A stretch of DNA of 22,728 nucleotides from an uncultured Eubacteriales bacterium (GTDB taxonomy: Bacteria > Bacillota > Clostridia > Monoglobales > Monoglobaceae), in NCBI GenBank assembly GCA_900542675.1, contig UQOT01000028.1, positions 1 through 22,728 on the forward strand, in the 5' to 3' direction. Below the pieces are notes generated by a model that did not search any database, was not told where the DNA came from, and saw only the letters and a list, made by a program, of their open reading frames with translations. Made by a program: the position numbers and the translations under genes. This document shows positions 7,248 to 12,995 of this stretch, piece by piece; the first letter of the stretch is position 1, and every line of letters begins with the position of its first letter.

Positions 7248-8546
7248 TTACATTGAACCGAAATACAGCTTGCTTTCGTAGCCCTCTTTATTGGTCGCTT
7301 TCATATATCCGGCATATTCTTCACGCTTCTGTTTAATATAAGTATTCAAAATATTCCCCGGCAGAACCGCCTTTAAAAATTCGCTGCTTTCAGCAAATCT
7401 AACCGCGGCTTCAAGGTTCTTCGGCAGACGAGTAAGGCCCTCTATATCGGACTTATATGTTACATTAATAGGCTCGCAGAGTTTTAATCCATCGCGCAAG
7501 CCCTCCATACCCGCACTCAAAACAAGTGCGTACACAAGGTACGGGTTTGCCGCTCCATCGGGAGAGCGCAGCTCCATACGTCCCTCTCCGCTTAAATTCT
7601 TAGGTATTCTTATAAGCTGCTGTCTGTTTTCGAGTGACCACGTGACATAGAGCGGCGCCTCGAACTGACCAAATCTGCCGTATGAATTCGTCGTCGGATT
7701 TAAGAAAAGACACATCTCATTAACACGCCTTAGCACTCCTGCAATAAAGCTTCTGCCGGCTTCACTGTCGCTGTCTAAAACACCCTTGCCGTCTTTATCA
7801 TACATACTTACATTGACGTGAAAGGCGTTGCCGCTCTGATTTTCAAGCGGGCGCGGCATAAACGATGCAAACAAGCCGTTCATATCGGATATGGTCTTGA
7901 CCATATTCTTAAACGTCATAAGATGGTCTGCAGCCTCGATAGGCGCGCTGTGGCGGAATACAATCTCGTGCTGACCCGGACCTTCGTCGTGATGCGATGT
8001 CTCGGGCTGAATACCCATCTCCTCAAGCGTCAGGCAGATTTCGCGGCGGATATTCTCGCCCCTGTCCGCAGGCGCAACATCATAATATGTGCCCATATCG
8101 TGCGGCTTCTTTGTCGGCAGGCCGTACTCGTTAAGCTCAAAAAGATAGAACTTGCTCTCAGAGCCTATATCACAGGTATAGCCCATATCCTTGAGCTCAC
8201 GCGTTACACTCTTTAAAATATTGCGCGAATCCCCCTCAAACGGTCTGCCGTCCGGGTAGCATATATCGCAGAATATGCGCAAAACCCTTGAATGCTGCGG
8301 GCGCCACGGAAGAATTTCCGCAGTGGTCGGGTCGGGCCTTAGCAGCAAATCGCTCTCGCCGATATTCATAAAGCCCTTGATTTCAGACGCATCAAAAGTT
8401 ACGCCGAACTCAAGAGCCTTGGGAAGCTCCGACGCGATAATAGATATATTTTTCATACTGCCGAATATATCAAAAAACACAAGACGAATAAATTTCACGT
8501 CGTTTTCTTCAACATATTCCATTACGTCTTCCAAAGAAAAGAGCAT
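7248..8546 (-). CDS. glnA: Glutamine synthetase, type I
   Basis: Makes glutamine from glutamate, ammonia and ATP, the main ammonia-assimilation step. It acts as a cytoplasmic dodecamer. 432 residues, close to the short GSI-alpha form of Firmicutes. Visible family segments are the N-terminal beta-grasp domain (RLVFFDIFGSMKNISI), metal and substrate residues in SESKFYLFE, GPGQHEIVFRH and SGNAFHVNVS, the nucleotide/glutamate loop LNPTTNSYGRF, and the ELRSPDGAANPYL region. The short form lacks the adenylylation insert, so control is expected at transcription and by feedback. GGAGG lies 8 bases before the ATG. Two promoters precede it, and the ANTAR gene follows. Confidence 0.96.
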   Translation of the reverse strand: MLFSLEDVMEYVEENDVKFIRLVFFDIFGSMKNISIIASELPKALEFGVTFDASEIKGFMNIGESDLLLRPDPTTAEILPWRPQHSRVLRIFCDICYPDGRPFEGDSRNILKSVTRELKDMGYTCDIGSESKFYLFELNEYGLPTKKPHDMGTYYDVAPADRGENIRREICLTLEEMGIQPETSHHDEGPGQHEIVFRHSAPIEAADHLMTFKNMVKTISDMNGLFASFMPRPLENQSGNAFHVNVSMYDKDGKGVLDSDSEAGRSFIAGVLRRVNEMCLFLNPTTNSYGRFGQFEAPLYVTWSLENRQQLIRIPKNLSGEGRMELRSPDGAANPYLVYALVLSAGMEGLRDGLKLCEPINVTYKSDIEGLTRLPKNLEAAVRFAESSEFLKAVLPGNILNTYIKQKREEYAGYMKATNKEGYESKLYFGSM

Positions 8547-8571
8547 ATGTCAATCCTCCTTATAAGAATAT

Positions 8572-8624
8572 ACTGTCTTTATAATATTAGGTCAATAATA
8601 GCACAAAACCACGCTTTTTGTCAA
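8572..8624 (-). promoter_or_regulatory. Tandem predicted promoters of glnA
   Basis: Upstream promoter on the minus strand: TTGACA (8624-8619), 18 bases, TATTAT (8600-8595). Downstream promoter: TTGACC (8595-8590), 17 bases, TATATT (about 8572-8567). The leaders are about 15-45 bases long, too short for a two-hairpin ANTAR antiterminator. The neighbouring ANTAR protein therefore probably does not act on the glnA leader. Confidence 0.55.
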
Positions 8625-8637
8625 TAAGCATCGAACA

Positions 8638-8666
8638 TTGAAGTCACGAACGCTGTATGGTAAAAT
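8638..8666 (+). promoter_or_regulatory. Predicted promoter of the sigma/anti-sigma operon
   Basis: TTGAAG (8638-8643) and TAAAAT (8661-8666) are separated by 17 bases, with a TGG extended -10 element. It is divergent from the glnA promoters, with the -35 elements only 13 bases apart. I saw no clear ECF-type autoregulatory promoter. Confidence 0.4.
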
Positions 8667-8749
8667 ACCGAATGAGACAAATTTTATTTAAAAAATATAT
8701 CACAATTATATGTATCATAACGTGTTATAAGTGAAAGGGGGCTGATAGT

Positions 8750-9238
8750 ATGGAAGCTCACTCAGTACGGCCGACTGATGAAGAAATTGAAAATACTGTA
8801 AACAAATATGCTGATATGCTGCTTAAACTATGCTTTACCATACTGTGCAGCAACGCCGACGCCGAAGACGCTGTTTCGGATACGTTTTTTAAATATATTA
8901 CCAAATCACCCGCATTCAGCAGTGAGGAACATAAAAAAGCGTGGCTTTTACGCGTCGCGGCAAATGTCTGCAAGGATATGCACAGGTTTCGCCAAAGACA
9001 TAACCATTTGAACCTTGATGACATATATGATTACTGCGGCTCGCCGGCCGACAGCGAAATACTCACGGAAGTTATGCGTCTGCCGGTCAAGTACAAAACG
9101 GTGATACACTTATTCTACATCGAGGGCTATAAGACCGAAGAAATATCAAAAATTCTTTCAATATCGCCTGCTGCGGTCAGAAAACGGCTTCAATACGCAC
9201 GGAACATATTAAGAATGGAATATGAAAAGGAGTGTTAA
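8750..9238 (+). CDS. ECF-type RNA polymerase sigma factor
   Basis: 162 residues, typical of extracytoplasmic-function sigma factors. Region 2 spans about 15-80 (YADMLLKLCFTILCSNADAE, DTFFKYI and KAWLLRVAANVCKDMHR). Region 4 spans about 105-158, with helix-turn-helix EGYKTEEISKILSISPAAVR for the -35 element. A run of five G residues sits 8 bases before the ATG. The next gene starts 3 bases after the stop and encodes a single-pass membrane protein, the usual layout of an ECF sigma factor with its anti-sigma factor. The signal and regulon are unknown. Confidence 0.93.
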   Translation: MEAHSVRPTDEEIENTVNKYADMLLKLCFTILCSNADAEDAVSDTFFKYITKSPAFSSEEHKKAWLLRVAANVCKDMHRFRQRHNHLNLDDIYDYCGSPADSEILTEVMRLPVKYKTVIHLFYIEGYKTEEISKILSISPAAVRKRLQYARNILRMEYEKEC

Positions 9239-9241
9239 CAA

Positions 9242-10003
9242 ATGAATGATAAAGAATATATTCAAGCAGTCAGCAAAATCAATATTCCGCCCGAAATGAA
9301 GGAGCGGATTTTGACAAAAAGCATCAATGCAAATCACCAAAGCCGAAAGGAGAATAATATTATGAAATTTAAAAAGAAAATTGCAATTGTCGCCGTTGCA
9401 GCAGCAATGATTTTGGGTGTAACGGCGTTTGCGTCAAGCGGAATAATTACAAGCTGGAACAGCAGTTCGTCCTCAATACCGAATTATAAATCTCTGCCGT
9501 CTTATGAACAATGCGTTAAAGACGCAGGCTATGCCCCTGTCTTAATAAACTCATTTGTAAGCGGATATACATTTAAGGACGGCTCTCTGGTCAACAATAG
9601 TTTAACGGACGAAAACGGAAACAGCGTAGAAAAATTCAAGTCGTTTTCGTTCCGTTACGGCAAAGGAAATGATAAAGTAACGTTTTCTGCAGATAAGTAT
9701 TCGTCAAATATGAAAACAACCGGTGAAGTAATCGACAACATAGACGGAATTGATATTTACATTAACGAATACACAAATAAATTTGTGCCCGGAAATTATG
9801 AGCTTACGGAAGAAGACAAAGCCGCACAGGAAAGCGGCGAGCTTGTGTTCAGCTTCGGTGCGGATGACGTTAAAATATGCGACGTCAAAAACGTTTTGTG
9901 GAGCGACGGCGATATACACTACACCCTGACCCAAATAGACGGAAAACTCTCGCCTGAGGATTTAGCAGAAATGGCAAAAGAAGTAATAATGAGCGATAAA
10001 TAA
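9242..10003 (+). CDS. Probable membrane-anchored anti-sigma factor or signal sensor
   Basis: 253 residues. A short cytoplasmic N-terminus (about 1-40) has the INIPPEMKERIL pattern common in partners of clostridial ECF sigma factors. One membrane helix follows (about 45-65, IAIVAVAAAMILGVTAFA). The extracytoplasmic domain of about 185 residues is Ser-rich at first, then mixed alpha/beta with DGIDIYINEY and GDIHYTLTQIDG. The ribosome binding site AAGGAG lies in the end of the sigma gene, so the two are translationally close. Position and topology support an anti-sigma role. No catalytic motif is visible, and the outer domain resembles DUF4367-type sensors only loosely. Confidence 0.75.
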   Translation: MNDKEYIQAVSKINIPPEMKERILTKSINANHQSRKENNIMKFKKKIAIVAVAAAMILGVTAFASSGIITSWNSSSSSIPNYKSLPSYEQCVKDAGYAPVLINSFVSGYTFKDGSLVNNSLTDENGNSVEKFKSFSFRYGKGNDKVTFSADKYSSNMKTTGEVIDNIDGIDIYINEYTNKFVPGNYELTEEDKAAQESGELVFSFGADDVKICDVKNVLWSDGDIHYTLTQIDGKLSPEDLAEMAKEVIMSDK

Positions 10004-10019
10004 CATAAAAACCATAAAA

Positions 10020-10109
10020 GGCGCCCCTACGGGCGTGGCCACACACGCAGTGTGTGATGGCTTGTCCGTGACTGAGGGGGCCGGAATGCGCCATAAACAT
10101 ATTAAGGCG
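10020..10109. repeat. Palindrome-rich repeat element downstream of the anti-sigma gene
   Basis: Nested hairpins: CGCCC/GGGCG around CTAC (10022-10035), CACACAC/GTGTGTG around GCA (10040-10056), and outer GGCGC (10020-10024) pairing with GCGCC (10088-10092). GCGCC can also pair with GGCGC at 10105-10109. The elements CCCCTACGGG and ACTGAGGGGG resemble dispersed palindromic repeats of gut Clostridia. It may also end the sigma operon transcript. Confidence 0.5.
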
Positions 10110-10135
10110 CTTTGAAATCAATAGGCAATATCCCG

Positions 10136-10170
10136 TGTGTAGGGAGCGTCGACTCGGCGCTCCCTACACA
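10136..10170. repeat. Perfect 13-bp inverted repeat (REP-like palindrome)
   Basis: Arms TGTGTAGGGAGCG (10136-10148) and CGCTCCCTACACA (10158-10170) match perfectly around a 9-base loop. It has no T-run in either direction, so it is a palindromic repeat unit rather than a terminator. Confidence 0.65.
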
Positions 10171-10218
10171 AGTTTATGCTATTGTTATGCCCGGGCAAGA
10201 CTTTTTCTACAGTATAAG

Positions 10219-10240
10219 GGCGCGGCAAGAGAGCCGCGCC
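10219..10240. terminator. GC-rich hairpin after the LRR protein gene
   Basis: GGCGCGGC (10219-10226) and GCCGCGCC (10233-10240) form a perfect 8-bp stem around AAGAGA, with TCAATTTTT following on the plus strand. It can end transcripts entering from the left. On the minus strand, T residues lie further away. Confidence 0.5.
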
Positions 10241-10250
10241 TCAATTTTTC

Positions 10251-10274
10251 GTTTTGCTCTTGGGAAGAAATCGA
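10251..10274. repeat. Copy 2 of the 24-base element downstream of LRR genes
   Basis: Matches 2392-2415 at 23 of 24 positions, in the same orientation, 22 bases beyond the stop of the intact LRR gene. It precedes a strong hairpin in the minus-strand direction, as copy 1 does. Confidence 0.6.
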
Positions 10275-10296
10275 CTATTATAAAAATTTAATTTTT

Positions 10297-12012
10297 TTAC
10301 ATATTTCTACTTTTTGCTTCGCACAGTGGATTCATACTGTCAAAGCTATCCCAAATGAACACCTTTATTGTATCGTTGCCACTTGCGGATATGTTAATTA
10401 CTTTTGACATATCGCCCGCCGACAGCCCGGCTGTCTGCATATCCTTTAAAATTCCATCACTGTATACCGCCGCTATAAGCGTACTGTCGTACTCAACATC
10501 AGATAGATTGACAGTCACGGTACTGCCACTTACAATCGGTTTGCCTATAATTTTTGGTGCAGCTGTGCCGACGGCATTGTAATGTATTGTGGCATTATAT
10601 GGAATATAAGGATCATTTTGCGTCAAAGCATTCCATTCTTCCTGTGCTCCCTTGTAGTAAATGTCCGTCAAATTTTTATTTCCCATTTGTATACTGCTGC
10701 TGAAAGCATAATCATCTATTGTCTTTATACTGTTCGGAATAATAAGCTTTCGCAAATATTCACGATTCCAAAATGCCTGACTTTCAATCGTTTGAACGCC
10801 TTCAGGTATTTCATACAAGCTCTCTTTTTTTGCATCGGGATAATAGTATAATACTGTCTTATCCTTTGAAAATAAAACACCGTCAACAGATGAATATACC
10901 TCATTATCGGGAGAGACGGTTATATCGGACAACTTATTTCCCGAAAATATACACTCTCCGAAAAAGCCGACATTTCCTCCAAGCTTCGTAACACTTGCAG
11001 GTATAGTGACATTTGTTAATGAATCGCAGTTTGAAAATGCGAATGAGCCGATTTCAGTTACCCCCTCCGATATTGTCAAGCTTTCCAAGTCTTTGCAGCC
11101 ACTAAAAGCACTATCTCCTATAGATTCAACTGTTCCGGGAATTGTTAGACTTTTAATATTACAGCCGTAAAAGGCTTCTTCACGTATAGATTTAAGATTT
11201 CCGGAAATTGTGAGACTATTAATAGGACAATTGTAAAAAGCGCCATTACCTATAGATTTAACATTGTTTAATACAACGGTTTCAAGCGACTTACACTGTA
11301 TAAAATGCGCCCCACTAATTATGATTGTACCTCGTAATCCTTTTATTTCGACCTTCTTTATACTATCTGCATATCTTCTTATAGTTGGATCTATTGATGA
11401 ATCAACAATACCACGCCCGCTTATTTGAAAAGTACCGCCATTTTCATAAGTAACGCATATCAAATTGTCAATTGATGTGTTACTCTTAAAATATGTCTCC
11501 GCGTAACTGTTACAATCGCAATAAACATATAAATTACTCAATCCGTAAAAAGCTTTTACGCCAATGCTGCTTACACTATTAGCTATAGATATACTCTGAA
11601 GAGGAGTTAAAATAAACGCAAAATCTTCTATTGTTTCAACGCCTTCAGGTAAAACAACGGTTTTAAGCTTTGAGTTCCGAAACGAGTATCCCTCTATTGT
11701 TTTTACGGTGCTCGGTATTGTTATATCGGAAATGCTGCTATCCATAAATGCAAAACTGCTAATCGATGTAATTCCCTCTTCAATAACCGCGTTTTTAATC
11801 TGCTGTTTATAACTTTCCCATGGTGCGGAATAAAATCCAAAATTATCCATATCGCCTGTTCCGCTTACAGTAAGCAAACCGTCACTATCTAAAGTATATG
11901 TTGCATTTTCACCACACTTACCGCTATCCACAACTGTCGCGCTTGCCGCAATAGGCAGCAAATTCATAATCAATATAAATAATACAACTACGCTTACAAA
12001 TTTTTTCTTCAT
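10297..12012 (-). CDS. Secreted BspA-like leucine-rich-repeat protein
   Basis: 571 residues. A signal peptide (about 1-25, hydrophobic core ending AASA) is followed by the domain that often opens clostridial LRR_5 proteins (CGENATYTLDSDGLLTVSG and APWESYKQQIKNAVIEEG). BspA-type repeats of about 23 residues follow (about 75-440) with the pattern L-x-x-x-x-I-P-x-x-V-x-x-I-G-x-x-A-F, for example ITIPSTVKTIEGYSF and LTIPGTVESIGDSAF. Residues 448-478 hold IYYKGAQEEWNA. The last about 85 residues (485-565, AAVYSDG to IKVFIWDSFDSMNPL) form a module shared with the acetylesterase at 16712. There is no sortase motif or membrane anchor, so it is probably released or held by another route. Such proteins often bind host or polymer surfaces; the ligand is unknown. 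Confidence 0.9.
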   Translation of the reverse strand: MKKKFVSVVVLFILIMNLLPIAASATVVDSGKCGENATYTLDSDGLLTVSGTGDMDNFGFYSAPWESYKQQIKNAVIEEGITSISSFAFMDSSISDITIPSTVKTIEGYSFRNSKLKTVVLPEGVETIEDFAFILTPLQSISIANSVSSIGVKAFYGLSNLYVYCDCNSYAETYFKSNTSIDNLICVTYENGGTFQISGRGIVDSSIDPTIRRYADSIKKVEIKGLRGTIIISGAHFIQCKSLETVVLNNVKSIGNGAFYNCPINSLTISGNLKSIREEAFYGCNIKSLTIPGTVESIGDSAFSGCKDLESLTISEGVTEIGSFAFSNCDSLTNVTIPASVTKLGGNVGFFGECIFSGNKLSDITVSPDNEVYSSVDGVLFSKDKTVLYYYPDAKKESLYEIPEGVQTIESQAFWNREYLRKLIIPNSIKTIDDYAFSSSIQMGNKNLTDIYYKGAQEEWNALTQNDPYIPYNATIHYNAVGTAAPKIIGKPIVSGSTVTVNLSDVEYDSTLIAAVYSDGILKDMQTAGLSAGDMSKVINISASGNDTIKVFIWDSFDSMNPLCEAKSRNM

Positions 12013-12092
12013 ATTAACTCGCTTCCTTTCTGTTTTTAAAAAACAATAACTCGTCGCCTTTTTACCGGCTGCGAATTTTTCGCTTTCCTTTC

Positions 12093-12184
12093 AATCTCTT
12101 TTAGCTCCATTATAAATCTCTTTAGGCTAATCGTCAATACTATTTTTTAGCGATAAGCTATTTAAAAAGGAGCTAAAAGAGATT
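12093..12184. promoter_or_regulatory. Operator region with perfect 16-bp inverted repeats between the LRR gene and the XRE regulator
   Basis: AATCTCTTTTAGCTCC (12093-12108) and its exact reverse complement (12169-12184) lie 60 bases apart. A related copy, AATCTCTTTAGGCT, occupies 12115-12128. The first copy covers the expected transcription start of the LRR gene, the second fills its -35/-10 spacer, and the third abuts the ATG of the XRE gene and holds its GGAG ribosome binding site. A small TAGC/GCTA dyad is at 12148-12160. This fits a repressor controlling both divergent genes. Confidence 0.65.
12109..12137 (-). promoter_or_regulatory. Strong predicted promoter of the LRR gene
   Basis: On the minus strand, TTGACG (12137-12132) and a perfect TATAAT (12114-12109) are separated by 17 bases. 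One operator-like copy fills the spacer, and another lies just downstream of the -10. Confidence 0.7.
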
Positions 12185-12517
12185 ATGATTGAGCCGAAAG
12201 TTTTAGGAAACGCAATAAAAGACGCACGAATTAATAATAATCTGTCTCAGGAAGAGCTTGCGGAGCTTGTAGGAATTACGCCAACCCATTTGAAACATAT
12301 TGAGAGTGAACATCGTAAACCGTCTATTGAAGTCTTGTTCAAGCTCACCGAGACTCTGCATTTATCTCTTGATAACTTGATATTTGGCAATTATCAAGTA
12401 TTAAATGAATTACACAATGCGGAAATATTATTAAAAGACTGCGATTTGAGAGAACTTAAAATCGTAATGGATTTAATAAAATCATTAAAAAGAAATCGTA
12501 TAGAAAATAACTATTAA
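12185..12517 (+). CDS. XRE-family repressor, divergent from the LRR gene
   Basis: 110 residues. An XRE/Cro-type HTH lies at about 9-65: AIKDARINNNLSQEELAELV, then GITPTHLKHIESEHRKPSIE, then LFKLTETLHLSLDNL. The C-terminal helix ends in LREL-x-IVMDLIKSL, typical of short clostridial regulators and probably used for dimerisation. It is intact, unlike the relative at 6182-6528. The ATG follows directly on a copy of the 16-base operator-like repeat that includes the GGAG site. Autoregulation and control of the divergent LRR gene are therefore likely (inference from layout). A terminator follows at 12566. Confidence 0.9.
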   Translation: MIEPKVLGNAIKDARINNNLSQEELAELVGITPTHLKHIESEHRKPSIEVLFKLTETLHLSLDNLIFGNYQVLNELHNAEILLKDCDLRELKIVMDLIKSLKRNRIENNY

Positions 12518-12565
12518 TACCATATGGTGCTTGATTAGCGTGTCGAAAGAGTCAATGTGGTTGAT

Positions 12566-12586
12566 AGGCTCCCCGTAGGGGCGCCT
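12566..12586 (+). terminator. Terminator of the XRE gene
   Basis: AGGCTCCCC and GGGGCGCCT pair around GTA with one internal mismatch, followed by TTT. The core CCCCGTAGGGGCGCC resembles the repeat sequences at 10020, so it may be a shared palindrome used as a terminator. Confidence 0.55.
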
Positions 12587-12656
12587 TTTGCTCAGTAAAT
12601 AATTAAATAAATTTTTGATAGGTTGCTGCGCGGCATTCTTGTAATACTTATTTAAT

Positions 12657-12685
12657 TTGACATAATTCGATATATTTTGTATAAT
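12657..12685 (+). promoter_or_regulatory. Consensus promoter of the toxin-like transcript
   Basis: Perfect TTGACA (12657-12662), 17 bases, perfect TATAAT (12680-12685). Transcription should begin near 12691. Confidence 0.8.
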
Positions 12686-12690
12686 AGCTT

Positions 12691-12782
12691 TGTCGGATTT
12701 TCCGACAGAGTTAAGACTAAAAACAGTTTATATGACTGGGCGGTTATGCCACGCTCATTCTCTTATTTTTAATTTAAGAGAG
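12691..12782 (+). promoter_or_regulatory. Structured leader of the toxin-like mRNA
   Basis: A perfect 7-bp hairpin (TGTCGGA, TTT, TCCGACA; 12691-12707) sits at the predicted 5' end. A second stem, TTCTCTTA (12758-12765) with TAAGAGAG (12775-12782), includes the first bases of the AGGAGG ribosome binding site (12781-12786) and could limit translation. Between them, 12712-12728 is nearly the reverse complement of 12916-12932, and GTTATGCC (12743-12750) is the exact reverse complement of 12911-12918. Stable 5' hairpins, occluded ribosome sites and long-range pairing are known in type I toxin mRNAs. Confidence 0.55.
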
Positions 12783-12794
12783 GAGGTGGTATTA

Positions 12795-12863
12795 ATCGAA
12801 TACGTATATATATGTATCTTTATGATATTATTGATTACATTAATAGTATCCATAAAAAAATAA
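12795..12863 (+). CDS. Small hydrophobic peptide, candidate type I toxin lacking a standard start codon
   Basis: The frame ending at TAA 12861-12863 encodes a 22-residue peptide: a short N-terminus (EYVY), one membrane-spanning stretch (CIFMILLITLIVS) and a basic end (IKK). This is the shape of TxpA/BsrG, Fst and holin-like type I toxins. A strong AGGAGG (12781-12786) is placed 8 bases before the codon at 12795, exactly where a start should be, but that codon is ATC. The only standard in-frame start upstream is a GTG at 12786 that overlaps the ribosome binding site. The toxin may be a start-codon mutant, use a non-standard start or be inactive. Promoters, antisense RNA and terminator around it are intact. 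The peptide family is not certain. Confidence 0.5.
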   Translation: MEYVYICIFMILLITLIVSIKK

Positions 12864-12941
12864 CGCCCATCTGTGCTTGGTGAGGACGTTATTTTTATAG
12901 CAAAATCTTCGGCATAACTGTTTAAGGTCTTACCTCTTTCT
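12853..12941 (-). ncRNA. Candidate antisense RNA antitoxin
   Basis: A perfect promoter on the minus strand predicts a transcript from about 12941 that ends at the shared hairpin near 12853, about 90 bases. It overlaps the 3' end and terminator of the toxin-like mRNA (about 12853-12897). Convergent genes overlapping at a shared terminator is the layout of TxpA/RatA, BsrG/SR4 and Fst par loci. Its 5' part (minus 12932-12916) matches the toxin leader at 14 of 17 positions, so the two genes look like halves of an inverted duplication. Confidence 0.55.
12856..12896. terminator. Bidirectional terminator shared by the toxin-like and antisense RNAs
   Basis: AAAAATAACG (12856-12865) and CGTTATTTTT (12887-12896) form a 10-bp stem extended by two further GC pairs. 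The flanking A and T runs give a U tail in both directions. The toxin frame's stop codon lies in the stem. Confidence 0.75.
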
Positions 12942-12947
12942 ATGTTT

Positions 12948-12976
12948 ATTATACTATGTGCTTTCCAAAATGTCAA
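12948..12976 (-). promoter_or_regulatory. Consensus promoter of the antisense RNA
   Basis: On the minus strand, perfect TTGACA (12976-12971), 17 bases, perfect TATAAT (12953-12948). It begins just 20 bases downstream of the noc-like stop codon and faces the toxin promoter. Confidence 0.8.
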
Positions 12977-12995
12977 CTGTATTTTTTCGGCTTGT

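Noticed and set aside
8547..8624. ANTAR antiterminator RNA in the glnA leader
   Set aside because: Predicted leaders are under about 50 bases and hold no pair of hexaloop hairpins.
10135..10407. 90-residue plus-strand frame across the repeat cluster
   Set aside because: It is composed of the palindromic repeats and the antisense of the LRR gene's end.
12093..12184. The 92-base inverted-repeat unit as a miniature transposable element
   Set aside because: No target duplication is seen, and the arms coincide with a promoter and a ribosome site. An operator is the simpler reading.
12755..12976. 73-residue minus-strand frame across the toxin locus
   Set aside because: It would start within the antisense promoter, has no ribosome binding site, and runs through the terminator. 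The RNA genes explain the region better.
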